A stretch of DNA of 41,477 nucleotides, taken from NCBI GenBank assembly GCA_020536535.1, contig JAHLWZ010000650.1, positions 675-42,151 of the forward strand, written 5' to 3'. The notes under the pieces are model-generated. The model saw nothing but the letters and a program-made list of their open reading frames with translations, did not search any database and was not told where the DNA came from. The DNA is from Pelomyxa schiedti. Taxonomy: Eukaryota > Evosea > Pelobiontida > Pelomyxidae. Made by a program: the position numbers and the translations under genes. Below are positions 33,601-41,477 of this stretch, piece after piece (positions within the stretch are counted from its first letter, which is position 1; each line of letters begins with the position of its first letter).

Positions 33601-36600
33601 AAGCTACAAATTACCTCTTTCAAGTGATGTCTTCTCTCCTTTTTCTTGTGACTCTTCAGATGTTCGGGAAGTTGTTTATCTTCTACTTTCAAAAGCACCC
33701 CAACCTTCTATCATAGGCAAAGGAGGCCACTGAGTTTCTCTTTAATACTACTATACCCAATTTAGCGCAATTTCTTTCTAACAAAAGAGTTGCACACCCA
33801 CCACAAGTACTTCTTTGGTTACTTTGCTGTTATCACTAACATGATAAGCTTACAGAAGTTGTCCACCGAAATGGCGTCAACCTACGGTATCTTGGACGCA
33901 TTCTCTTCCACACAGAGGACCAATCGATCAGAAGACTTATAATCGGCGAGATTTTGGCCCGAATAGCTAAAAGACAGCTCCGGCAGCTTTTAAGGGATAA
34001 AATGAGTGTATGCAGTGACTGTGTTTTTCTGGTTTTTAATGCTTACTTTCACAGTCAAACAGTGAGAGACTTGAAGAAGATGTCTTCAAACTTTTGACGA
34101 TTGACTTCCTAAACTCATTGTTGAGAAGGGATCCCAAAATTTTGGTACACTCCTTGAGTTTTTGGACTCCATCAATGATGGTACTGGCTGTTCTCCTATG
34201 GGTATTTACAAATGATCTTTTGCAGCGAGAAGTTGAAGAGCACTTTTCCTGGGCATGCCGGGCACCTGAATTTGGTTCCTTAGAGGCTGTCCTTGAGTTC
34301 GTAAATTTTTGGCAGTTTTTCCGTCGGGTTTTGGCAATTACTGGGGTATTCTGTTTAATCTATCCCGCGTTATTGTTCATTAGACTCAGGTCTCTCTTAC
34401 TAAAAAAGCATTGGAAGAGTTCAAGAACAACTTGCAGACTGAGTTTACTGTTTCGGATATTAAAAAGGTTTGACAATGTGAAATTTGGTTTTTTCCTTAA
34501 GAAAATGAAGATCAAAGTTATGGTGAAACACATGAACATCCTAAGTTACGATGAAGGCTGCATGCTTTACTTCCAAGCAATCAAAACTGAGTCTTTTGAT
34601 ACATCCAGACGGTTATTTGTGAGGGCATGTGAAAAGTTTGAGGAGGTAGCACTGGTTGCATGCTCCGTTTTTATTCAAAGTTACTTCACTAGGGAATCAG
34701 AGCTACTCCGGATAATGCAACAATTCTCAGCATGTACGCCCATGTTCTGAAGGAATTTGGAATCAAGTTGAGCCAATTTCATGCAATGGATATTTCGCGC
34801 TTTGAAAGGTTTCCTTCCCGTCATGGATTAGGTGTTGACCTAAAAGCTTAGATCTTATGAGTACTATAAAGTTGCCAAAGATTCTGAAGGACTGCTTTCC
34901 CTGGCTATTGCTCTTAAACCTCTGATATCTTTGCATGTGAATTTCTTTGTTGACCTTTTTCTCTGTCTTTTACCATTTCACATTCAGAGTGCACTTGAAC
35001 ACATTGCAGATGCAGCACTTGTTGATGCGGGTCAAATAAAGCCATCTTTGAATTCCGAAATTGTCAAAGCCCGGGCGTCTCTCAAAATATGCAAGGTATT
35101 GGCTATACCTATTGTAATCCCTTAACAATCTGGCACTTAACAGGCGCGAGCTTGCCACGACGAACTAAGTTACACTGGAGCAGGTATTAAGTGTATTCAT
35201 TCACTTTCTCCTATTTTAATTTCCTCCAGGGGCACTTCTTTCATCATTGACAAATGGAAAACCAACTTGGGTCACTGATAAAGCACCTCTTCATATTATT
35301 GCCTCTATGTTTGAAGCCTCTGAACATTCAAATAATCTAGAAATCTTCGACTCCATGTGGATTTTTAATAGACGCCATTTCATCCAACAGGTTGTTTTTT
35401 CGATAAGCCAACCTGGTCTAACTCACTGACAAATCAGGACTTGGTACACCACCTAGTACTTCATGCTAAATTGCAACAACTTTCACTTGCACGATGTGAG
35501 GTTGGAAATGGAATGTTGAAGGAGGTTATGACTCACTGTGTGGGGCTCAAAACTCTTGATCTGACCCACAGTAAATTAGAGGTTCACATGATATCAATTT
35601 TCAACTCCTCAAAATTGCTCCCAGCCAGATACTATTCTTGGAGACGCTTTACGAGAATTTCATTCCCTCTCCAAATTGGTACTCACAAAGTGCTCACCAA
35701 TACGTGAAAATTCTCTCTGCTCTATTTCATTCTGCACCCGTCTTACCCACCTTGGACTTGGTAATAGTATGCGTACCAAGTTGAAGTTACTGATGCCAAA
35801 ACGCAGGTGGTGCCACAGTGAATATAGATTGTTTTTATGGCATTTGTAAAGCCTGCCCATTTATAACCAAGTTAGAGCTTCGGAAGGCAAAAATCCATAC
35901 GCACATCCCAGAGCCAGAGCTCCCTGACGCCATTTTACCAGGTACATTCATTAGAAGAAAAGAAATTCTATCCAGTGTATTTGATAATGGTGCATAGATT
36001 TGCAGCACCTCGATGCGGGGTTTTGCACAATGCCAGTTGTCTTACTGAAGAAACTTTTCACTGCTCACAGCAATCTGACATTTCTTTCTCTGATTTCAGT
36101 TGGTGTTGTATCTGGTGATGTTGTTGGTCAAATTTGTGCCAACTGCCCAAGGCTCCAACATATCGATCTAGAAGGATGTCAGATAAATGCGGCCTGCTTT
36201 ATGTAGCTTTCTTGTTTACACACCTTTCGTAATAAATGTATTCAGACCTCTCTCTTCTTGTACCCAGCTGGAATACATTTCCTTACCATCCCTGAAATGG
36301 AATGGTCTGCAATTCAATAAGGATTTTTCAAGGTTCATAGGCCAGTGTGCCAGTAGCCTTGTACAATTTCACCTGAAATATGACCCTTCCTCTGGAACTC
36401 CAACTCCGTCACAGTTTCTGAGTGATATTGCTAAGTGCAGGAAGTTGACCCAACTCACAGTTTCCAATATGAGAGTTAACACAGAATACTACTTGCGGTA
36501 TTGGCTCACATCCCACAGGTTTTCGATGATTGCATTTCCTCAGTTCTCTCTTCTTGTACCAACATCTCCAGTTTAACTTTGTGTGGTAGTAGCATCCAAG

Positions 36601-39600
36601 ACAAGTAAGTCAATGTTAAAGAGGTCTCCGTTTTCCCACATCTGAGTAGGACAATCAGTGCGCTGGCTTTTCTGTCTCATCTCTTGCGACTTGATATATC
36701 AAGATGCAGTGAAGTAAAACCTGACTCCTTTGTGAATCTGGCAAGGTTCTTTCAGTTGTACATTTCTTTGTATTTTCTCCAACCCCTTTCTTCTTTGCGA
36801 AAAAAAAAGGTGTAAAACTCTCACAGCACTGAATGCAAGTAAAACGAATCTCACTGACGAGGCAGCCCTTCGAATTATTTCATCGTGCACTGGCTTGATC
36901 AAACTAAAATTGCAGTTTTGTGATATTACGGTATAGAGTTATTCCGTTTATCAAGCTAACAACGGTCCAGGATTCTGTCATTTCCTGTATATCAAGGAAC
37001 TTGCATGATCTTCGAAGCTTGGACATAAGCAATTGTGGATTCGTTACATCAGTGGAGGTGGGAAGGAAATACAACAGCCCTTTTCCTAACACTCGATACA
37101 GCCATTGGTCTCGGGTTGTCCGTTCTTAGAGTCTCTTGTTCTTTATGGATGCCTCCATTTAACTGACTCTTCTGTTGCTGTAAGCTCCTTTTTTCTTTTT
37201 TTTTTTATGGAAACTAAGGAATATTTCCAGGCCATCACCCGACTGCGTAATTTACGTAAGCTCAACCTAGCCAAGTGCCAAAAGATCACTGATGAATCTT
37301 TGCAAGCAATAAAACAAAACATGATTGCTTTGAAGGTTTCTTGCCCCTTAATCTTACCTAGAAGCTTTTTAATTATTGCAATCACAGTCTCTTGTGATAG
37401 GGAACAATAAGTTTTCCAATGATGCTATTATCACTTTGGCAAAAGAAAGACCTGATTTGTCTTTACCACACCGTGAACCCACCCCAAGGTCTCAAGTAGA
37501 TATATTTATTTCACTCACAGAATTTCAGTTGTGAAATCAAACCAATCATTTCCGAGAACGCAAAAAAGAGGTTACTGCTCGAACTTAAACAACTGAATGC
37601 TTGTGACTATCCATACGTCAGTGCATGTCCTCTTGAGCACAACTTGTTTGTGTGGCACGCTAATCTAGTTGGTGTTGGTGCGATTCGATACTCCCTTCAC
37701 TGGTTGCATTAACCCGTTCCCCAGAGGAAACACCTTACGCCAATTTTATCTTTCATATCGAGCTTGAGTTTCCACAGGACTACCCGGCATCCCCCCCCAA
37801 TGCCAAGTTATTAAATGTACTTTGTGTCTTTTTGTATGAAAACACTTGTAACTCTTTTGTCAGCCTATTCCTCATCCACACGTTCACGGTGGAAGGTATT
37901 GCCTGGAAAATTAAAACCTGAAATCTTTCCTTACCCTACTCAGAATATGCATGAATCTTTTAGGAGATTATGGTGGCTACTTTAAGCGTACTTCTGGCTC
38001 AAATGGATGGAGCAATGCATACACTGTGGAACAAATTCTCTTGCAATTACAAAGTAACACCTTTTAAGAAAAAAAAAAAAGAAAAAACCAAACCCCTTGC
38101 AACACTCAGTTCTTATACCCTTTCTAAACCATTGCACTTTCCAGCATTTCTCTTCTGCTTTGAGGATGCTGACACCGGGACTTTCTCCTACAATAAACAC
38201 AGCCCCCAACTCTTGAATAAGGCGAATGAATTTGCATGGTTTGTCCAATCTTTATTCCTTTGATTTTCCAACACTTTTTAGCCCTATTTGCCCTCACAAA
38301 CCTGGAAGTCCACATCCCCCTATTCTTACCCATTACGAGGTAAATTGCCTCCTTCTTGTTCCTACTTATTTCGTTAGCCTCCCTGGCACTTCACACCTGA
38401 GGAGCAATTTAGATGCTACCACACCCATGCATCTTATATTGAAGACGTTTTGGGATTCGGTGTTAACGTTTCCTACTACAGGTCTTCTAATTCGGCTCGA
38501 GACTTTTACTAAATGAAAAACAAAAAGGAATGGCATAATAGAAGACGCTATGGTTTTCCCCGATTTTCTTGGACACCATGCATTCAGTGCTGTGCAAGTT
38601 CGCAGTTCACCTTTGAATGAGTCATTTAACCACTGGATCCCAATTTGTAAACATTGAAATGTACTTCACTTTCAGTAACACCACCCAAGATATTAATGCT
38701 CTTCACGGTGCCAAGATGAAACAATTTGTTTATGAATCGGTCTCCCATGTTTTCTACAATTCCTTTTCGTCTGTTCCTGTTGACGTCAGGCACGTATTGG
38801 ATGTTATACCGGCGATAATGAATGGCCTTGTGGTTCAGATTTGCAAGAAAACTCAATATCGTATTTTGCCTGGAGCTCAAACTTTTACTAATGTTTCTCC
38901 ACTGCACACTAGCTTCAATAAAGCTTCTTCATGCTTACTGTCATTTCCATCGCCTGTTTTTAATGTTTGGTCTTGAAAATCCTTGCCTATGTGCCCAGGT
39001 CAATGCTGGAATAGAACAATTTATTAATACTCCTGCGGCAAGATTAAAAAAGGTTTGTTCTTTTTCTCTATTTCTAAATTTGAGTACTGTGCAGAGTACC
39101 CCAAATCTTGGCCGATTTTTACACTTGCTCCTTATCAGCAAATTTTCTTGGGAAGATGTATCTTTACCTTACCTGGATGAATCTTTTGATCGACAAGTAC
39201 TAAATATAATCAAGAAAGATCCAGGTAGCTCCATAAAAGTTTCCCCTTTGTTAACATTGACGCAGGGTTGGAATACGTTGGCAATCCACATGTGAGGAAT
39301 TTTTTTTTTTTTCACTTCCATTAAGACCATTTTAGATTGAATCAAAAAGACTGGAAGCAACTAGAATCCACACTGCCACATCCACAAAGCTTCTCCTCTT
39401 TTTCGTTTTTTTCTTAAACAGAATCGGAAGGTTAGCTTACGTAGATGTTCTAGTTTAACAGTTTGAACTGCCTTAGGCCTAAGAACTCTGACATGACCTC
39501 CATAGCTTCTCAATATGACCGAAATTTTGGCCGCCCTAATATTACTGACGAGGAGCTTTGCGCTGCGGTTTCTGATATTATGGGTGTTAGCACTTGGCCA

Positions 39601-39802
39601 GGTAAACAGTCACTAAATTATCTAAACTAATTTTCAAAAAGGGTTCTTTGGCAGAATTGGCATTGTATACCCAAGTGATGCAGTACTTACCAAGCAATTA
39701 AGTGAGAGTGTCATGCGCAGTGCACAGAAGGGTTATCACAGGCCCTGCACTCCACAACTTATTATGGTCTATCCACCTTCACCTTACCCATACTTTGGGT
39801 AA
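30655..39802 (+). CDS. Giant multidomain protein: acidic N-terminus, CLU-like, TPR-like, LRR and E2 ubiquitin-conjugating domains
   Basis: Starts at ATG 30655 (MVSDLMRLVLCTIGHGEVWV). Exon 1 (30655-32502, 616 codons) encodes a hydrophobic/basic start, a long Asp/Glu block, a basic KKGDTKRKRKH patch, a Thr/Pro/Ser-rich region and the beginning of a folded domain. It splices in phase to 32546 (EKLQ/KYQRLTSLHTDF). Further exons are 32546-32734, 32868-32894 and 32929-32992, then 33033 onward. They give a CLU-like region, a helical/TPR-like region, about ten leucine-rich repeats, a UBC fold with catalytic Cys codon at 37948-37950, and a conserved C-terminal module. The protein ends YPYFG. I estimate about 2,400 residues. 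The architecture implies an E2 tethered to substrate-recognition repeats. A cytosolic location is likely, but the N-terminal hydrophobic segment could be a membrane anchor. Individual domains are well supported; minor exon edges are not all fixed. Confidence 0.82.
30832..31170 (+). other. Acidic low-complexity block of the CLU/LRR/E2 protein
   Basis: GAG/GAT/GAC triplet-rich sequence encoding Asp/Glu runs, including nine Glu in a row. It gives long spurious open frames on the opposite strand (Ser/Pro- and Leu-rich). Confidence 0.85.
32240..34015 (+). other. CLU-like domain and its conserved N-terminal flank
   Basis: Spliced reading gives, in order: TDFLHNAETFGKIIICEHF, GHELKG, THTPLMALIDYRGF-type sequence (HTPLMALI/DYRGFRLVALS), LLYGSSDGGHTVHNDDP, ILHGPCDIEGH, GKDGQYYVVDFARVFPP, YLYKHFRPEFVKSYKLPLSS, KEATEFLFNTTIPNLAQFL, then VVHRNGVNLRYLGRI and LIIGEILARIAKRQLRQLLR. 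The last segments match the central CLU domain of the eIF3p135/CLU1 family (RGINxRYLGK, then RSAKHxxR). Small introns interrupt it about every 50-150 nt. Confidence 0.78.
34050..35395 (+). other. Helical, TPR-like region
   Basis: Spliced exons read SNSERLEEDVFKLLTIDFLN, TQVSLTKKALEEFKNNLQ, SRRLFVRACEKFEEVALVA, NATILSMYAHVLKEFG, YEYYKVAKDSEGLLSLAIAL and HIADAALVDAGQIKPSLN. The ACEKFEEV and ILSMYAHVLKEFG pattern followed by YxxAxxxD resembles tetratricopeptide units. Assignment is moderate. Confidence 0.5.
35435..37500 (+). other. Leucine-rich repeat region (about ten repeats)
   Basis: Repeats of the Cys-containing/F-box type are visible across exons: LQQLSLARCEVGNGMLKEV, LKTLDLTHSKLE, LTFLSLISVGVVSGDVVGQI, LQHIDLEGCQINAAC, LEYISLPSLKWNG, LTQLTVSNMRVN, LTALNASKTNLTDEAALRII, LIKLKLQFCDI, LRSLDISNCGFVTSVE, LESLVLYGCLHLTDSSVA and LRKLNLAKCQKITDESLQAI. 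Such solenoids commonly bind partners or ubiquitination substrates. Confidence 0.85.
37540..38340 (+). other. UBC (E2) ubiquitin-conjugating domain
   Basis: Spliced exons give an N-terminal helix (KRLLLELKQLNACDYPYVSA), FIFHIELEFPQDYPASPPNA, the active-site stretch PHPHVHGGRICMNLLGDY (Cys codon 37948-37950, created next to the splice at 37944), and SNAYTVEQILLQLQSFLF. FxxDYPxxPP and IC(M/L)xLL are E2 hallmarks, and VEQILLQLQ matches the helix following the E2 active site. The HPN tripeptide is HPH here. A CPICPHKPGSPHPP segment follows directly. Confidence 0.8.
38380..39802 (+). other. Conserved C-terminal module after the E2 domain
   Basis: Spliced reading gives FRCYHTHASYIEDVLGFGVN, VQVRSSPLNESFNHWIPI, ALHGAKMKQFVYESV, VLDVIPAIMNGLVVQI, ASIKLLHAYCHFHRLFLMF, STPNLGRFLHLLLISKFSW, YLDESFDRQVLNIIKKDP, RLEATRIHTATSTKLLLF, YDRNFGRPNITDEELCAAV, FFGRIGIVYPSDAVLTKQLS and SVMRSAQKGYHR. 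It looks like a folded domain, but I cannot name the family with confidence. Confidence 0.5.
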
Positions 39803-39971
39803 GTATCAACACCACGTAAGGCCTTTTTCACAAACAAAAAAAGGCCACAACACAACTACACAATTTTGGCTAAATTTTGTTGGTGCTAAATTAAAAATCG
39901 CACCAATAACACCTTATTCTTCCTATTTATTCTGATTTTGTTTGTTCAGATAGATGGTAGAGGGTGCGTTT
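39803..39971. other. Short convergent intergenic region
   Basis: About 170 bp between the stop of the CLU/LRR/E2 gene and the stop of the acidic gene on the other strand. It contains the possible 3' intron 39799-39949 of the + gene, so the two transcripts' 3' ends probably overlap. Confidence 0.5.
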
Positions 39972-41153
39972 TTAGGACTTGTCCGACTTTGGTGTTGGTT
40001 TTTCCTTTTCCGTGACAGTTGCACCAGAGTACACCAGCTTTGCCAGAATGGACTGCAGCTCCTTGGTGGATTCATCGTCACTATCACCCTCTACATCCTC
40101 ATCCACAGCAGGCAGGTTCCCACCACCACCACCACCACCAGAAAACATAGCGGCGCTGGAGAGGGCGTAGTAGCTCCTAGGGGCGGGGGCACTGGGCTGG
40201 GTCCTGGCCCGCTTGGTAATCTTCCTGCGGCTCCGCAAGTACGCGCTCAGCAGGGCGTTCCTCTGCTCGTCCTCCTCGTCCCCGTCCTCATACTCCTCCG
40301 CGCCGTCCCCGCCCTCCTCCCCGTCCCCGTTTCCACTGCCACTGCCGTTGCCAGTGCCGTCCTTTGGTGCCTCGGCGCCGCCGGCCTTGCGGGCATTCTC
40401 GGCCGCTTGCATTTCCTGCCATTCCTCCAGGGCCTGCAGGTCCTCCTCCGACACAAGGGGGGCCTCCGGCGTGCCCGCGCTCCCGCTGGACCGCCTCCCT
40501 CTCCCCCTCGCAGCAGCGGAGGCCGTGTAGCGAGATCCTCCCTCCTCCTCCTCTTCCTCCTCTCCCTCGTCCTCCTGCTGGTCGTCCTCCTCCTCCTCTT
40601 CTTCGTCGTCTTCGTCGTCATCCGAGGGCTGCTCCTCCGAGGACGAGTCGCTGTCGGCGCCCATGGCCAGGGCCAGGGCCTCGGGGTCCCACAGCTCCTC
40701 GGTGGGCTTGACCGCGATCGGGTTGGCGTCCGCCTCGGCCGCGGCGGCGGCCTCGCACCCGGTGCCGTCGTCGTCGAACCGCAGGTGCTTGGGCTGGCAC
40801 TTCGCGTCGCCCTCCCGCAGCCTCAGCACCGCGCCCTTGAGGTGGTGCCGCCGCCCCCTCGTGCGCCTCGCCCTCTTCTGCGGCACCTGCCTGGCGCCCG
40901 CCCCGCGCCCCGCCTCGTCCCCGCCGCCCCCGCCAGCTTCCTCGTCGACTGCAACGTTGGCCTCCGCATCTCGTCGAGTGGTGGTGGGTGCCGAGGTATT
41001 GTTCGTTGTCGTCGTCGTGGACGACGTGGTTGTTGGGGCTGTGTCGATGACGAAAGGAATGACTTCATCGGAAGTGGCCGAGATAGGAGCTAAACTCATC
41101 GTTGCAGGGGCTTCCGACGAAGAGGCCGGTGCCGCGGTCTGGTCTTGTTGCAT
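39972..41153 (-). CDS. Highly acidic, low-complexity protein, single exon
   Basis: Uninterrupted 393-aa frame with ATG at 41153. It has an Ala/Ser/Thr-rich start (MQQDQTAAPASSSEAPAT), a basic patch (QKRARRTRGRRHHLKG) and a short ordered-looking part (VLRLREGDAKCQPKHLRFDD). An Asp/Glu block of about 50 residues follows, then EEDLQALEEWQEMQAAENA (likely helix) and a second acidic Gly/Glu block. It then has a conserved-looking RNALLSAYLRSRRKITKRAR and ends in TKELQSILAKLVYSG...PKSDKS. GC content is much higher than in the neighbours because of the Ala, Gly, Arg and acidic codons. It has no intron, unlike most genes here. Basic-acidic-basic composition suggests a nuclear or nucleolar protein, but I recognise no family. 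Opposite-strand frames over this gene are artefacts of its composition. Confidence 0.7.
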   Translation of the reverse strand: MQQDQTAAPASSSEAPATMSLAPISATSDEVIPFVIDTAPTTTSSTTTTTNNTSAPTTTRRDAEANVAVDEEAGGGGGDEAGRGAGARQVPQKRARRTRGRRHHLKGAVLRLREGDAKCQPKHLRFDDDGTGCEAAAAAEADANPIAVKPTEELWDPEALALAMGADSDSSSEEQPSDDDEDDEEEEEEDDQQEDEGEEEEEEEGGSRYTASAAARGRGRRSSGSAGTPEAPLVSEEDLQALEEWQEMQAAENARKAGGAEAPKDGTGNGSGSGNGDGEEGGDGAEEYEDGDEEDEQRNALLSAYLRSRRKITKRARTQPSAPAPRSYYALSSAAMFSGGGGGGGNLPAVDEDVEGDSDDESTKELQSILAKLVYSGATVTEKEKPTPKSDKS

Positions 41154-41477
41154 CGTTTAATTAATCCTAGCAGATCTGGTGCAACTGCATTTCTATCATC
41201 AAAAAGAAAGAATTGGTTGAGACCCTCTTGCAGATGGAGACAGAGGCCTCGAAGTTCTCGTTGCTGCAAGTGCATGCACACAACACCCATGCGTCTCGTA
41301 TTTGACCACCCACCCACACAGGCGGACTTTCTGGCGCAGGACGACCCAGTGGTCATTGTCTGGGACTGCCCAAGTGTGCACACTTTTTATCGGGTTTATT
41401 AGTTTTCTCAGTCCAGAGACGAGGAACTGAGACGGAAAAAAAAGGCGTTTTCTACAAGACCATCGGCCACGGGGTGC
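41154..41477. other. Unassigned end of window
   Basis: This holds the 5' flank of the acidic gene. Short open frames exist on both strands (for example + 41145-41402, containing QADFLAQDDPVVIVWDCPSV), but none has a recognisable motif. A gene running off the end cannot be excluded. Confidence 0.3.

Noticed and set aside
34094-34750. 218-residue single open frame on the + strand
   Set aside because: It contains two or three retained introns (bounded by GT-AG and T-rich) that happen to stay open. Splicing gives sequence that fits the flanking exons better.
39954-41093. 379-residue open frame on the + strand, Leu/Pro/Arg-rich
   Set aside because: It is the complement of the GC-rich acidic gene. 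Its poly-Leu and Arg runs are what Asp/Glu triplets give when read on the other strand, and there is no domain.
1-41477. CRISPR arrays, insertion sequences, viral or bacterial operon structure
   Set aside because: No regular direct repeats with spacers, no transposase or viral motifs, and genes are intron-split.

Overview
This window is nuclear DNA from a eukaryote, most likely a free-living unicellular protist. Most genes are broken by short GT-AG introns (about 34-150 nt, mostly 45-65). There is a split cytosolic HSP70 ending in EEVD and a Pol III type tRNA gene. The proteins are long and multidomain, with glutamine-, asparagine-, serine/threonine/proline- and acidic-rich stretches. The predicted genes end in TAA, TAG and TGA, so the genetic code looks standard. 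The domain mix (MORN, kelch plus coiled coil, copine-type C2, CLU/LRR/E2) would fit an amoeboid lineage such as Amoebozoa or Rhizaria, but I cannot place the species from this sequence. There are no bacterial operons, insertion sequences, CRISPR arrays or viral genes.

Layout. 1-720: unresolved open frames. 725-796: tRNA-Gln(UUG). 1073-3219 (-): HSP70, three exons. 3633-5053 (+): LanC-like protein with a signal peptide. 5134-8994 (-): kelch propeller fused to a long coiled coil. 9202-10237 (-): polyglutamine protein. 10261-12916 (-): MORN-repeat protein. 13408-28774 (-): one very large gene built of about 27 tandem copine-type C2 units. 29046-30293 (-): short-chain dehydrogenase/reductase. 30655-39802 (+): a large gene joining a low-complexity N-terminus, a CLU-like domain, a helical/TPR-like part, leucine-rich repeats and a ubiquitin-conjugating (E2) domain. 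39972-41153 (-): highly acidic single-exon protein.

Two genes stand out. The C2 gene repeats one module about 27 times. The module is a C2 domain starting at a DPFF strand, a DGGHDLIG calcium loop, an LREWLF segment and a linker ending GAFSVD. Phase-1 introns recur just before the DPFF strand and, in several units, before the DGGHDLIG loop, so the array probably grew by exon-set duplication. It has no copine vWA domain and no membrane anchor that I can see. The second gene puts an E2 catalytic domain on the same chain as CLU-like and LRR modules, which suggests a self-contained ubiquitin-transfer scaffold.

Genes are tightly packed. Convergent 3' ends are 80-170 bp apart, and one tandem pair (MORN and polyglutamine genes) is only 23 bp apart. 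Exon coordinates were worked out by eye from reading frame, splice signals and family motifs; where I give exact junctions the reading phases agree. Outer limits of the large genes are firmer than every internal junction.
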